The notes beneath the pieces were generated by a model, which was given only the letters and a program-made list of their open reading frames with translations, was not told where the DNA came from and made no database searches. Source: Nocardioides lacusdianchii (GTDB lineage Bacteria > Actinomycetota > Actinomycetes > Propionibacteriales > Nocardioidaceae). Taken from it: DNA of 64,000 nt. The stretch is taken from contig NZ_JADHZD010000001.1 in the NCBI RefSeq assembly GCF_020102855.1, positions 434,001 to 498,000 on the forward strand, in the 5' to 3' direction. Made by a program: the position numbers and the translations under genes. Positions 43,787 to 55,125 of this stretch are shown piece after piece. How positions within the stretch are numbered: the stretch's first letter is position 1; each line of letters opens with the position of its first letter.

Positions 43787-45390
43787 GCGACCAGTTCCTG
43801 ACCACGTTCCTGTTCCTGTCGGTCGTCGCGCTGACGGTCGGCATCACCTTCTGGGCCAGCCGCCAGACCAAGACGGCCACCGACTTCTACTCCGGCGGCC
43901 GGTCCTTCTCCGGCTTCCAGAACGGCCTGGCGATCGGTGGCGACTACATGTCGGCCGCGTCGTTCCTCGGCATCTCGGGTGCCATCGCGGTCTACGGCTA
44001 CGACGGCTTCCTCTACTCCATCGGCTTCCTCGTCGCGTGGCTCGTCGCCCTGCTGCTGGTTGCCGAGATGCTCCGCAACGCCGGTCGCTACACGATGGCC
44101 GACCAGCTCGCCTTCCGGATGAACCAGCGCAAGGTCCGCACGGCGGCGTCCGTGTCGACCGTGGTCGTCTCGATCTTCTACCTGCTGGCCCAGATGGTCG
44201 GCGCCGGCACGCTCGTCGCGCTGCTCCTGGGCGTCGACAGCGAGGCGATCAAGAACATCACCATCGTCGGCGTCGGCATCCTGATGATCTTCTACGTCGT
44301 CGTCGGCGGCATGAAGGGCACGACCTACGTCCAGATCGTCAAGGCCGTGCTGCTGATGCTCGGCTCGGCGCTGATCGTGCTGCTGGTGCTCGCCGAGTTC
44401 AACTTCAACCTGTCCTCGCTGCTCGGCGCCGCTGCCGAGAACTCGGGCAAGGGCGACGCGTTCCTCCAGCCTGGACTGCAGTACGGCAGCACGCTGACGT
44501 CGCAGATCGACTTCCTGTCGCTCGGCCTGGCCCTGGTGCTCGGCACCGCGGGCCTGCCGCACATCCTGATCCGCTTCTACACCGTCCCGACCGCCCGTGA
44601 CGCCCGCAAGTCGGTGCTGTGGGCGATCGGCCTGATCGGCGCGTTCTACCTGATGACGCTGGTGCTCGGCTTCGGTGCCGCGGCGCTGCTGGACCGCGAG
44701 GCCGTCGACCCGGCCGTGGGCGGCAACCAGAACCTCGCCTCCCCGCTCCTCGCCGAGGCCGTCGGTGGCGGCGCGGGGTCCACGGGTGGCGCCGTCCTGC
44801 TGGCGCTCATCGCCGCGGTCGCCTTCGCGACGATCCTCGCGGTGGTGGCCGGCCTGACCCTGGCCAGCTCGTCGTCGGTGGCGCACGACCTCTACAAGGG
44901 CGTGCTCAAGAAGGACCAGGAGGTCAGCGAGAAGGACGAGGTGCGGGTCGCCCGCATCGCCGCCTTCGCGATCGGCGCCATCGCGATCGTGCTGTCCATC
45001 CCGGCGCAGCGCCTCAACATCGCCTTCCTCGTGGCCCTGGCCTTCGCGGTGGCGGCGTCGGCGAACCTGCCGGCGATCATCTACAACATGTTCTGGCGTC
45101 GCTTCAACACCCGTGGCGCCACGTGGAGCATCTACGGCGGCCTCGTCTCCGCCGTCGGCCTGGTGCTGGTCTCGCCCGTCATGTCGAGCCTGCCGACCTC
45201 GATGTTCCCCGACGCGGACTTCGCGATCTTCCCGCTCAACAACCCGGGCATCGTCTCGATCCCGCTGGGCTTCCTGCTCGGCTACATCGGCACGATCACC
45301 AGCCGGGAGCCGTCCGCGGAGGAGCGCTTCACCGAGCTCGAGGTCCGCGCCCTGACCGGCGCCGGCGCCGAGGGCGCGACGCACCACTGA
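43783..45390 (+). CDS. actP: Cation/acetate symporter
   Basis: The 535-residue sodium:solute symporter has 13 TM helices. Typical signatures are DFYSGGRSFSGFQNGLAIGG, DYMSAASFLGISG and GLPHILIRFYTVPTARDARK. It is more canonical for acetate than the copy at 14.6 kb, and it is followed by acs after a terminator. Together they take up and activate acetate. Starts inside the DUF485 stop codon. Confidence 0.95.
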   Translation: MSDQFLTTFLFLSVVALTVGITFWASRQTKTATDFYSGGRSFSGFQNGLAIGGDYMSAASFLGISGAIAVYGYDGFLYSIGFLVAWLVALLLVAEMLRNAGRYTMADQLAFRMNQRKVRTAASVSTVVVSIFYLLAQMVGAGTLVALLLGVDSEAIKNITIVGVGILMIFYVVVGGMKGTTYVQIVKAVLLMLGSALIVLLVLAEFNFNLSSLLGAAAENSGKGDAFLQPGLQYGSTLTSQIDFLSLGLALVLGTAGLPHILIRFYTVPTARDARKSVLWAIGLIGAFYLMTLVLGFGAAALLDREAVDPAVGGNQNLASPLLAEAVGGGAGSTGGAVLLALIAAVAFATILAVVAGLTLASSSSVAHDLYKGVLKKDQEVSEKDEVRVARIAAFAIGAIAIVLSIPAQRLNIAFLVALAFAVAASANLPAIIYNMFWRRFNTRGATWSIYGGLVSAVGLVLVSPVMSSLPTSMFPDADFAIFPLNNPGIVSIPLGFLLGYIGTITSREPSAEERFTELEVRALTGAGAEGATHH

Positions 45391-45421
45391 TCCACGTGGA
45401 CCCTGCGTGATTCACCCGTGA

Positions 45422-45457
45422 CCCCCTCGCCGAGCCGGAGTAGGTTCGGCGAGGGGG
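45422..45457. terminator. 12-bp hairpin terminator after actP
   Basis: CCCCCTCGCCGA and TCGGCGAGGGGG form a perfect 12-bp stem with a 12-base loop, 31 bases after the actP stop. It separates the transporter operon from acs, which therefore needs its own promoter. Confidence 0.8.
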
Positions 45458-45521
45458 CCCCTTCCCAGACACCCCCGACACGCCCTGACACCCAGCACGT
45501 GCCCTGCACGAGGAGAGCGCC

Positions 45522-47477
<1,956 letters not shown>

Positions 47478-47493
47478 CCTGCCCCCTCGTCTG

Positions 47494-47535
47494 CGTCATA
47501 CGAACCCGCACCCATCGGTGCGGGTTCGTATGACG
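47494..47535 (+). terminator. 19-bp perfect hairpin after acs
   Basis: CGTCATACGAACCCGCACC and its exact reverse complement form a 19-bp stem with a CATC loop, 16 bases after the acs stop. Such long perfect stems are strong intrinsic terminators. It closes acs transcription before the next gene 38 bases further. Confidence 0.85.
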
Positions 47536-47572
47536 TACGGGGGTCGTCCCAGGGGTCCGCTAGTTTCGGGTG

Positions 47573-48376
47573 GTGACCGACTCCCCCCGCGCCGACGTCG
47601 CCGTGATCGGCGGCTCCGGCTTCTACTCCTTCCTCCCCGACCCGACCGAGCACGTGGTTGCGACGCCGTACGGCGAGCCGTCCGCGCCGATCGGGATCGC
47701 CGAGGTGGCGGGTCGCCGGGTCGCCTTCCTCCCCCGGCACGGCCGCCACCACGACCACCCGCCGCACGCCATCCCCTACCGCGCCAACGCGTGGGCGCTG
47801 CGGTCACTGGGCGTACGCCAGGTGCTGGCGCCGTGTGCCGTCGGCGGGCTCCGCGACACCGTCGCGCCGGGCGACCTCGTCGTCCCCGACCAGCTCGTCG
47901 ACCGCACCCACCGCCGCATCGGGTCGTTCGTCGAGTCCGGCGCGGTGCACCTGCCCTTCGCCGACCCCTACTGCCCGGGCGTCTCCGCAGCGCTGGCCGG
48001 CGCCGACGCGGACGTGCGGGCCGGCGGCACCATGGTCGTCGTCGAGGGGCCGCGCTTCTCCACCCGCGCGGAGTCGAGGCACTACGCGGGCCAGGGATGG
48101 GACCTGATCAACATGACCGGCGCCCCCGAGGCGGCCCTCGCCCGCGAGATGCGCCAGTGCTACGCCTCGCTCGCGCTGGTCACCGACATGGACGCCGGCG
48201 CCGAGTCGGGCGACGGGGTCGGCCAGGAGCAGGTCTTCGCGCTCTTCCGCCAGAACCTCGAGCGGCTCACCGGCCTGCTCACCGCGGCGATCGAGGCGCT
48301 GCCCGACCCGGAGGGCTGCACCTGCTCGACGTGGGCGGACGGCGTCGACCTGACCTACGAGGTGCCGGCCACGTGA
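47573..48376 (+). CDS. mtnP: S-methyl-5'-thioadenosine phosphorylase family
   Basis: The 267-residue PNP/MTAP-family enzyme cleaves methylthioadenosine (or a related nucleoside) with phosphate. Motifs: VIGGSGFYSFL, FLPRHGRHHDHPPHAIPYRAN, PDQLVDRTHRR, MVVVEGPRFSTRAESRHYA and INMTGAPEAALAREM. I choose the second GTG, since TAGTTT ends exactly six bases before it; a GTG one codon earlier is possible. It overlaps the next gene by GTGA and starts a conserved module of carbohydrate and membrane enzymes, which hints at a special substrate. Confidence 0.85.
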   Translation: MTDSPRADVAVIGGSGFYSFLPDPTEHVVATPYGEPSAPIGIAEVAGRRVAFLPRHGRHHDHPPHAIPYRANAWALRSLGVRQVLAPCAVGGLRDTVAPGDLVVPDQLVDRTHRRIGSFVESGAVHLPFADPYCPGVSAALAGADADVRAGGTMVVVEGPRFSTRAESRHYAGQGWDLINMTGAPEAALAREMRQCYASLALVTDMDAGAESGDGVGQEQVFALFRQNLERLTGLLTAAIEALPDPEGCTCSTWADGVDLTYEVPAT

Positions 48377-49437
48377 GGGTCCTGCTCACCGGCGCGGCCG
48401 GCTTCATCGGCGGCGCGATCGACCAAGCCCTGACCGCGGACGGGCACGAGGTCGTCGGCGTCGACCTGATGCTGGCCAATGCTCATGGGGGTGGCGCCCA
48501 CGGCTCCACCGCCCCGCCCGACGGCGTCCACCAGCTCGACGTGCGCGAGGCCGGGTCGCCGGAGTGGGCCGACCTGCTGCGCGGCGTCGACGTCGTCTGC
48601 CACCAGGCCGCGCTGGTCGGCGCGGGGGTCCGCGTCGGCGACCTGCCGGCGTACGCCTCCCACAACGACCTCGGCACGGCCGCCCTGCTGGCGGCGATGC
48701 ACGACGCCGGCGTCGACCGGCTGGTGCTGGCCTCGTCGATGGTGGTCTACGGCGAGGGGCGCTACACCTGCCCGCGCCACGGCGAGCAGCAGCCGCCGCC
48801 GCGTGACCTCGCGGCGCTCGAGGGCGGCGACTTCGACAACCACTGCCCCGTGTGCGCGGAGCCGCTCGCGTGGTCGCTGGTCCCCGAGGACGCCCGCCTC
48901 GACCCGCGCAGCAGCTATGCCGCGAGCAAGCTCGCCCAGGAGCACTACGCCTCGTCGTGGGTGCGTCAGGCCGGCGCCGGCGCGGTGGCCCTGCGCTACC
49001 ACAACGTCTACGGCCCGGGCATGCCGCGCGACACCCCCTACTCCGGGGTCGCGGCGATGTTCCGCTCCTCGCTCGAGCGCGGCGAGCGGCCGCAGGTCTT
49101 CGAGGACGGTGGGCAGGTGCGCGACTTCGTCCACGTCGACGACGTGGCCCGCGCCAACGTCGCAGCGCTCGAGCAGGTCGTCACCGAGTCGGCGCCGCGC
49201 TACGCCGCCTACAACGTCTGCTCCGGCACGCCCGTCACCATCCTCGACGTCGCGACCCGCGTCGCGGAGGGCACGGGGCGCGACATCGCCCCGCAGGTGA
49301 CCGGGGGCTTCCGTGTCGGCGACGTACGCCACGTGGTGGCCTCGCCCGCTCTCGCCACGGCGGAGCTGGGCTTCACGGCGTCGGTCGACCCGCACGCCGG
49401 GCTCGCCGACTTCGCGACCGCACCGCTGCGCGCCTGA
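48373..49437 (+). CDS. NAD-dependent epimerase with a zinc-ribbon-like insertion
   Basis: The 354-residue extended SDR has VLLTGAAGFIGGAID (NAD), LVLASSMVVYGEGRY (Ser) and SSYAASKLAQEHY (YxxxK). Between them, at about residues 135-175, is an insertion with CPRH … HCPVCAEPL that could hold a zinc ion; ordinary UDP-sugar epimerases lack it. The C-terminal region has QVRDFVHVDDVARANVAAL, typical of nucleotide-sugar epimerases. Coupled to mtnP by a four-base overlap. Confidence 0.87.
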   Translation: MRVLLTGAAGFIGGAIDQALTADGHEVVGVDLMLANAHGGGAHGSTAPPDGVHQLDVREAGSPEWADLLRGVDVVCHQAALVGAGVRVGDLPAYASHNDLGTAALLAAMHDAGVDRLVLASSMVVYGEGRYTCPRHGEQQPPPRDLAALEGGDFDNHCPVCAEPLAWSLVPEDARLDPRSSYAASKLAQEHYASSWVRQAGAGAVALRYHNVYGPGMPRDTPYSGVAAMFRSSLERGERPQVFEDGGQVRDFVHVDDVARANVAALEQVVTESAPRYAAYNVCSGTPVTILDVATRVAEGTGRDIAPQVTGGFRVGDVRHVVASPALATAELGFTASVDPHAGLADFATAPLRA

Positions 49438-49441
49438 GGAC

Positions 49442-50779
49442 TCACCAGGTCGTGTAGAGCAGGTGCTGCACCACCAGCGCGGTGAGCACCTGGAGCCCCA
49501 GACCCCAGCGCCGCCAGCCGCCCGGCAGCAGCGCCAGCGACAGGGTCAGCCACGGCACGAACGGCAGCCAGATCCGCTCGACCTCCGCCTTCGACATCCG
49601 GCTCAGGTCGGCCGCGGCGACCGCGGCCGCACCCGCCAGCGCCAGGACCGCGAGCGTGCGCGCCTCGCCCTCGTGGCGACGTGCCGCGACCGCCAGGCCG
49701 GCGCCGAGCAGGGGGCCACCCGACACGAGCAGCGCCCCGAGGTTGCCCCACATCCAGTACGCCCCCGGCCGCGTCGAGGCGATCCCGTCCCAGTAGCGGT
49801 CGACGAGCACCGGGTAGGCCTCCCACCACGCGAAGCCGAGGACGGCGAAGCCCAGCACCACCACCAGCGCGGCGCCCGCCGCGACCGGCAGCGGCCACCA
49901 CGAGCGGGCGAGGAACAGCACCGCCAGCGCGGGCAGGCCGAGCAGCGGCAGGCCGTAGGAGCTCATCACGCACCAGCCCAGCAGCAGGCCCGCCACGACG
50001 CCCCAGCCGATGAGGCGCCCGCGGGAGGGCGACGTCGCCGACAGAGCGAGGGCAGCGAGCCCCCATGCGCCGAGTGCGGTGAACACCGCGTCCGCCGACA
50101 CTGCCAGGAACACCGCCGCCGGCGTCAGCACCAAGAAGGGCGCCGCGAGGCGGGCGCCGCGGTCCACCCCGAGCGCGCGCAGGGCGACCAGGGTCGCCAC
50201 CGGGATGCTGGCCGCCACGGCGCAGACCACGAGCGCGGCCGCGAGGTCGCTGCCCAGGCCGACCGCGACAAGCCCCACGAAGAACAGCAGCGCCCCGGGC
50301 GGGTGGCCGGCGACGTGGATCGGCCAGTTGTCCGGGTGGGCCTGCGGGATCCGCTCGACGTATCCCGCGAGCAGTGCCGGCACGTCGGACACCGTCCGCG
50401 CCGTGACGAGGTACTCGGTGTCGTTGGTCATCACCCGCGTCAGCCCGGCAGAGCCGTCGACGAGGGCGAGGGACACCAGCCACACCAGCGCGACGACGTA
50501 CGCCGTCAGCAGCAGGCGGCGCCACGACCAGGCCAGCGCCCAGGCCTCCGCGCGCCACACCCCGAGGCCGGCGACGAGCAACGCCGGCAGGGTGCCGATG
50601 CCGACCTTGGCCTGCCAGAAGCCGTGGGTCGGCGGCACGCCCAGCATGTCGCTGCGCGCGTCGACGTCCCAGCCGGTCATGGGCGGGACGACGAACGACG
50701 CCAGCAGCACCAGCGCCGCCACGGTCAGACCGATCGCGGCCCGTCGCCCCACGCGTACGGTCGTGCCCCCCTCGGTCAT
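49442..50779 (-). CDS. Polytopic membrane protein, probable GT-C glycosyltransferase
   Basis: The 445-residue protein has about 11-12 TM helices. An external loop after TM3 (AHPDNWPIHVAGHPPGALLF) contains Asp and His residues in the position typical of lipid-linked GT-C glycosyltransferases (GT87/PMT fold). The start MTEGGTTVRVG is supported by TAGGCT ending seven bases upstream (leaderless) and is divergent from the GT2 gene. It would transfer a sugar from a polyprenyl carrier outside the membrane. Confidence 0.65.
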   Translation of the reverse strand: MTEGGTTVRVGRRAAIGLTVAALVLLASFVVPPMTGWDVDARSDMLGVPPTHGFWQAKVGIGTLPALLVAGLGVWRAEAWALAWSWRRLLLTAYVVALVWLVSLALVDGSAGLTRVMTNDTEYLVTARTVSDVPALLAGYVERIPQAHPDNWPIHVAGHPPGALLFFVGLVAVGLGSDLAAALVVCAVAASIPVATLVALRALGVDRGARLAAPFLVLTPAAVFLAVSADAVFTALGAWGLAALALSATSPSRGRLIGWGVVAGLLLGWCVMSSYGLPLLGLPALAVLFLARSWWPLPVAAGAALVVVLGFAVLGFAWWEAYPVLVDRYWDGIASTRPGAYWMWGNLGALLVSGGPLLGAGLAVAARRHEGEARTLAVLALAGAAAVAAADLSRMSKAEVERIWLPFVPWLTLSLALLPGGWRRWGLGLQVLTALVVQHLLYTTW

Positions 50780-50892
50780 GCCGCCGAGCCTAGGGGCCGC
50801 CTGCGAGCGCACCCAGTGCCGCCGAGTGCCGTCACAGTTTCGTAAGCCGAAGGGTGAGCACGGGCTGCGCCCGACTGGCTACGTTCGATGAC

Positions 50893-51558
50893 ATGACCCA
50901 CGACACCGTCTGCGACCTGGTGCTGCCGTGCCGCGACGAGGCCCCCGCGCTGGCCGCCCTGCTCGCCCGGGTGCCGGCCGAGTTCTCCGTCGTGGTCGTC
51001 GACAACGGATCGCGTGACGGCACCGCGGAGGTCGCGGCCGGCCTCGGTGCGCGGGTCGTCGTGGAGCCGACGCCGGGCTACGGCTCGGCCGTCCACGCCG
51101 GGATGCTGGCCGCGACCCACGACTACGTCGCCGTCATGGACGGTGACGGCTCCTTCGACCCCACCGACCTGCGGCGCCTGCTCGCCGACGTGCGCGAGGA
51201 CCGCGCCGACATGTCCGTCGGCCGACGACGTCCCACCGGTCGCGGCGTGTGGCCGTGGCACGCCCGGCTGGGCAACGCCCTGATCGTTGCCTGGCTGCGC
51301 CGCTCGATCGGGATGGACGCCCACGACATCGCGCCGATGCGGGTGTGCCGGCGCCAGGCGCTGCTCGACCTCGGCCTGCGCGACCGTCGCTTCGGCTACC
51401 CCGTCGAGCTGCTGCAGGCCGTCACCCGCGCGGGGTGGCGGATCACCGAGCACGACGTCGACTACCACCCCCGCGCCGAGGGCACCCGCTCCAAGGTCTC
51501 CGGCTCGGTGACGGGGACCGTGCGCACGGCCCGCGACTTCTGGCGGGTGCTGTCGTGA
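50893..51558 (+). CDS. Family 2 glycosyltransferase
   Basis: The 221-residue GT-A enzyme begins CDLVLPCRDEAPALAALLAR and has VVVDNGSRDGTAEVA, the DxD-like MDGDGSFDP and the later RFGYPVELLQAVTRAGWRI. Short, soluble, DPM1/TIGR04283-like; likely transfers a sugar to a lipid carrier. TACGTT ends seven bases before the ATG. First of a chain of overlapping genes (GT2, DUF2064, methyltransferase, molybdoenzyme, small membrane protein). Confidence 0.9.
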   Translation: MTHDTVCDLVLPCRDEAPALAALLARVPAEFSVVVVDNGSRDGTAEVAAGLGARVVVEPTPGYGSAVHAGMLAATHDYVAVMDGDGSFDPTDLRRLLADVREDRADMSVGRRRPTGRGVWPWHARLGNALIVAWLRRSIGMDAHDIAPMRVCRRQALLDLGLRDRRFGYPVELLQAVTRAGWRITEHDVDYHPRAEGTRSKVSGSVTGTVRTARDFWRVLS

Positions 51559-52223
51559 GCGGCTTCACCGTGCTGGTGATGGCGAAGGCACCCGTCGCTG
51601 GCCGGGCCAAGACCCGGCTCGCCGCCCACACCGGTGACGACGTCGCCGCCGACCTCGCCGCCGCGGCCCTGCTCGACACGGTCGCCGCCGTCGAGGCGAC
51701 GCCCGGCGCCCGGGGACACCTGGCGCTGGCCGGCGACCTCGCCGACGGTGCCCGTGGGGCCGACCTGGCCGACGCCGTCCGCGGCTGGACGATCACCCCC
51801 CAGCGCGGCCGCACCTTCGCCGAGCGGCTCGTCGCCGCGCACGAGGACGCCGGCCACGGCCCGGTCGTGCAGGTGGGCATGGACACCCCGCACCTGACGT
51901 CCGACCTCCTCCTCGGTGCGGCGCGCGACCTCGGGGCGTACGACGCCTGCCTGGGGCCGGCGCCCGACGGCGGCTGGTGGGTGCTGGCCCGCCGTGACCC
52001 ACGGGTCGCGGCACCGCTGGCGACGGTCGTGATGTCCACCGCCGCCACGCACGACGACACCCGGGCCGCGCTCCTCGCCGCCGGTCACACCGTCGGGGCG
52101 ACCGCCAGGCTCCGCGACGTCGACACGATCGACGACGCCCACGAGGTGGCCCGCCTCGCACCCGACACGCACTTCGCGCGCACCCTGCGGGCCTGGGTCG
52201 ACAGCACGGCGGTGGCACCGTGA
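51555..52223 (+). CDS. DUF2064/TIGR04282-type nucleotidyl- or glycosyltransferase
   Basis: The 222-residue protein starts FTVLVMAKAPVAGRAKTRLA, the signature of the DUF2064 (CofC-like, selenodomain-associated transferase 1) family, followed by VVQVGMDTPHLTSDLL and CLGPAPDGGWWVLAR. Members have a nucleotidyltransferase fold and uncertain substrates. It is often paired with the TIGR04283-type GT2, exactly as here. GTGA overlaps on both sides. Confidence 0.88.
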   Translation: MSGFTVLVMAKAPVAGRAKTRLAAHTGDDVAADLAAAALLDTVAAVEATPGARGHLALAGDLADGARGADLADAVRGWTITPQRGRTFAERLVAAHEDAGHGPVVQVGMDTPHLTSDLLLGAARDLGAYDACLGPAPDGGWWVLARRDPRVAAPLATVVMSTAATHDDTRAALLAAGHTVGATARLRDVDTIDDAHEVARLAPDTHFARTLRAWVDSTAVAP

Positions 52224-52873
52224 CCGCCGAGCGCTCGTTCACCGAGGTCTTCACCTCCGCGCTGCGCGGGGTGCCGACCCACGTCGTCCACGAGGCCGAC
52301 GAGATGCTCCCGCCGTTGCCGCTGCCGGTCGCGTCCTGGACGGGGCCGGCCGGCGCCGCCGACCACGCCCTGCTCGACCTGTGTCGCGGGGCGACGCTCG
52401 ACATCGGCTGCGGCCCCGGCCGCCTCACCCAGGAGCTCGCCCGTCGCGGTCACCGGGCCCTCGGCGTCGACCTGGTCGACGAGGCCGTGACCCAGACCCG
52501 ACGCCGCGGCGCGGACGCGGTCGTCGCCGACGTGTTCGAGCCGCTGCCCGACGAGGGCGAGTGGTCCAGCGTGCTGCTCGCCGACGGCAACGTCGGCATC
52601 TGCGGCGAGCCGCACCGGCTGCTCGGCCGGGTGCGCGAGCTCCTGCACCCGGGTGGGCGCGCCGTGGTCGAGGTGAGCGCTCCCGGCACGGGATCGACGT
52701 CGGGGTGGACCGTCATCGAGGGCGCCGGCGCCCGCAGCCGGCCGTTCCGCTGGGCGCAGGTGGCCGCGGACGACGTCGCCGTCGTCGCCGTCGCCGCGGG
52801 CCTGGTGATGCACTCGCTGCACGACCTTGCCGGGAGCGGACGCTGGGCCGCGGTCCTCACGGACCCGTCGTGA
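52220..52873 (+). CDS. Class I SAM-dependent methyltransferase
   Basis: The 217-residue enzyme has motif I TLDIGCGPGRLTQELARRGH and an acidic GVDLVDEAV. The post-motif region reads WSSVLLADGNVGICGEPHRL and a LHPGGRAVVEVS motif follows. It belongs to a small family found in this gene cluster; the substrate is unknown. Overlaps both neighbours by four bases. Confidence 0.87.
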   Translation: MTAERSFTEVFTSALRGVPTHVVHEADEMLPPLPLPVASWTGPAGAADHALLDLCRGATLDIGCGPGRLTQELARRGHRALGVDLVDEAVTQTRRRGADAVVADVFEPLPDEGEWSSVLLADGNVGICGEPHRLLGRVRELLHPGGRAVVEVSAPGTGSTSGWTVIEGAGARSRPFRWAQVAADDVAVVAVAAGLVMHSLHDLAGSGRWAAVLTDPS

Positions 52874-54030
52874 GGGTCCCGCACCCCGACCACTTCACCT
52901 CGCAGCTGCGCAGCCCGGCCGTCGCGGCGCGCGTCGGCGTCTGGCTGGGGATCAGCTTCGGCACCTGCTTCCTCACCGGCCTGGTGAGCCACTGGGCGCA
53001 GCTCCCGTCGCCGGCCATCGGCTTCCCCACGTCGCCCGCCTGGGGCTACCGCTTCAGCCAGGGCCTGCACGTCGTCACCGGCTGCGCCGCCGTGCCCCTG
53101 CTGCTGGTGAAGCTGTGGGCGGTCTACCCCCGCCTCTTCGAGCGGGTCGACCTGGGCGCCGGTCGACGCCTCGTCGCCGTGGGGCTCGAGCGCGCGTCGA
53201 TCGCCGTGCTCGTCGCCGCCTCGATCTTCCAGCTCGCGACCGGTCTCGCCAACGCCTCGCAGTGGTATCCCTGGCGCGAGTTCTCCTTCCGCACCACCCA
53301 CTACGCACTCGCCTGGGTCGCGATCGGCGCCCTGCTGGTGCACGTCGCGGTCAGGCTCCCGGTGATCCGCACCGCCCTCCGCGCCGACGTCGACGACACC
53401 ACGCACGACCGCGAGACCGCTGTGGAGCCGGGCCCCGTCTCGCGCCGCACGCTGCTGCGCACCACCTGGGCGGCCGCCGGCATCGCAGTCCTCGCCACTG
53501 CGGGCGGCACCGTGCCGTGGCTGCGCCGGGTCAGCGTGCTGGCCGTGCGCACCGGGGAGGGCCCCGGCGGCGTACCGATCAACAAGACCGCTGCCGCGGC
53601 CGGCGTCACCACCACCGCCGCCGACCCCGGCTGGGCGCTCGAGGTGGTGGTCGGCGGGGACGTCCGCACCCGGCTGGGCCTCGCCGACCTCCGCGCGCTG
53701 CCGCAGCACACCGTCGACCTGCCGATCGCCTGCGTGGAGGGCTGGAGCGCACAGGGCCGGTGGACGGGCGTACGCATCTCCGACGTGCTCGCAACGGCCG
53801 GCGCGTCGGGCGGGCGCGACGTGCTGGTCACCTCGCTCCAGCAGAGCGGCGCCTTCCGGCGCACCGTCCTGCCCGGCGCCTTCGCCGACGACGACCGCAC
53901 CCTGCTCGCGCTCGACCTCGCCGGCGAGCCGCTGTCCCTCGACCACGGCCACCCGTGCCGGCTGATCGCGCCCAACCGTCCCGGCGTGCTGCAGACCAAG
54001 TGGCTGTCCTCGCTGGAGGTCAGCGCATGA
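52870..54030 (+). CDS. Membrane molybdopterin oxidoreductase: cytochrome b561-like TM domain fused to SUOX-type domain
   Basis: The 386-residue protein has an N-terminal half with about four TM helices and His residues (GLHVVTGC, RTTHYALAW, LLVHVAVRL) suited to heme binding. A twin-arginine-like SRRTLLRTTWAAAG and one more TM helix (about 195-220) follow. The C-terminal half is a SUOX/YedY-like domain: IACVEGWSAQGRWTGVRISD supplies the Mo-ligand Cys, and HGHPCRLIAPNRPG is the domain end. Probably faces the outside. Electron partner and substrate unknown. Confidence 0.85.
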   Translation: MRVPHPDHFTSQLRSPAVAARVGVWLGISFGTCFLTGLVSHWAQLPSPAIGFPTSPAWGYRFSQGLHVVTGCAAVPLLLVKLWAVYPRLFERVDLGAGRRLVAVGLERASIAVLVAASIFQLATGLANASQWYPWREFSFRTTHYALAWVAIGALLVHVAVRLPVIRTALRADVDDTTHDRETAVEPGPVSRRTLLRTTWAAAGIAVLATAGGTVPWLRRVSVLAVRTGEGPGGVPINKTAAAAGVTTTAADPGWALEVVVGGDVRTRLGLADLRALPQHTVDLPIACVEGWSAQGRWTGVRISDVLATAGASGGRDVLVTSLQQSGAFRRTVLPGAFADDDRTLLALDLAGEPLSLDHGHPCRLIAPNRPGVLQTKWLSSLEVSA

Positions 54031-54437
54031 GCGCGGTCCGCTGGGTCCTCGGCGGCCTCGGCGTCCTCGGCGGGGCGTACGGCGCCTGGCTGGCGCTGAC
54101 GCGGCAGGACCTCCTCCAGCTCGTCGAGATCGCGCTGTGGCTGGGCGCCGGCGTCGCCGTGCACGACGCGCTGGTCGCCGGCGTCGTCATCGGCGCCTCG
54201 CTCCTCGGCCGTCGCGTCCTGCCCCTCCCGTGGCACGCGCCTGCGACACTCGGTCTCGTGGTGTGGGGCAGCGTGTCGGTGATGGCGGTGCCGGTGCTGG
54301 GCAGGTTCGGCGCCCGCGCCGACAACCCGACGCTGCTCGACCGCCCCTACCTCGCCACGTGGCTCGTCCTGACCCTGCTCACCCTCGCTGCGGTCGCCGT
54401 GGCGGGCCTGGTGCGCTCGCGCCGGGCGGACGCCTGA
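54027..54437 (+). CDS. Small four-TM membrane protein
   Basis: The 136-residue hydrophobic protein with about four TM helices overlaps the molybdoenzyme by ATGA and ends one base before the response regulator. It has no recognised domain but is a constant neighbour in this type of cluster, so it may be a membrane partner of the molybdoenzyme. Confidence 0.6.
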   Translation: MSAVRWVLGGLGVLGGAYGAWLALTRQDLLQLVEIALWLGAGVAVHDALVAGVVIGASLLGRRVLPLPWHAPATLGLVVWGSVSVMAVPVLGRFGARADNPTLLDRPYLATWLVLTLLTLAAVAVAGLVRSRRADA

Positions 54438-54438
54438 C

Positions 54439-55125
54439 ATGGCGCGCGTGCTGGTCGTCGACGACGACGTCACCGTCCGCGAGGTCGTCGTGTCCTACCT
54501 CCTCGCCGCGGGCCACGACGTCGCTGAGGCCGGCGACGGTGCCGCCGCGCTCGCCGAGCACGCACGCAGGCGCGCCGACCTGCTGGTCCTCGACGTGATG
54601 ATGCCCGGGATGGACGGCCTCGAGGTGTGCCGCCGCCTGCGTCTTGCCGGTGACGTGCCGGTCATCCTGCTCACCGCGCTCGGCGCCGAGCAGGACCGCG
54701 TGCTCGGTCTCGAGACCGGTGCCGACGACTACGTCACCAAGCCCTTCAGCCCCCGCGAGCTGGTGCTGCGCGTGGACTCGGTGCTGCGCCGCAGCGCCGG
54801 CGACCACGCCACAGAGCTGCCGCCGGTGACGGTCGACGGCGACCTCGTCGTGGACCGCCGGCGCCGCACGGTCGTCAAGGACGGTGAGGCGCGCGCCTTC
54901 ACCACGCGCGAGTTCGACCTGCTGGCCTTCCTCACCGGACACCCCGGGCAGGCCTTCAGCCGCGAGGAGCTGATGACCCAGGTGTGGGGCTGGTCCTTCG
55001 GTGACTCCTCCACCGTCACGGTCCACGTGCGCCGGGTGCGCGAGAAGGTCGAGGCCGACCCGACCGCGCCCGTGCGGCTGGTGACCGTCTGGGGCATCGG
55101 CTACCGCTGGGACGCCGCGTCGTGA
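54439..55125 (+). CDS. OmpR/PhoB-type response regulator
   Basis: The 228-residue regulator has a receiver (acidic DDDVT, phospho-Asp in [16 protein letters not shown], Lys in [12 protein letters not shown]) and a winged-helix domain (about 130-225; [39 protein letters not shown]). Works with the next gene. It is directly attached to the molybdoenzyme module and may control it. Confidence 0.94.
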   Translation: MARVLVVDDDVTVREVVVSYLLAAGHDVAEAGDGAAALAEHARRRADLLVLDVMMPGMDGLEVCRRLRLAGDVPVILLTALGAEQDRVLGLETGADDYVTKPFSPRELVLRVDSVLRRSAGDHATELPPVTVDGDLVVDRRRRTVVKDGEARAFTTREFDLLAFLTGHPGQAFSREELMTQVWGWSFGDSSTVTVHVRRVREKVEADPTAPVRLVTVWGIGYRWDAAS

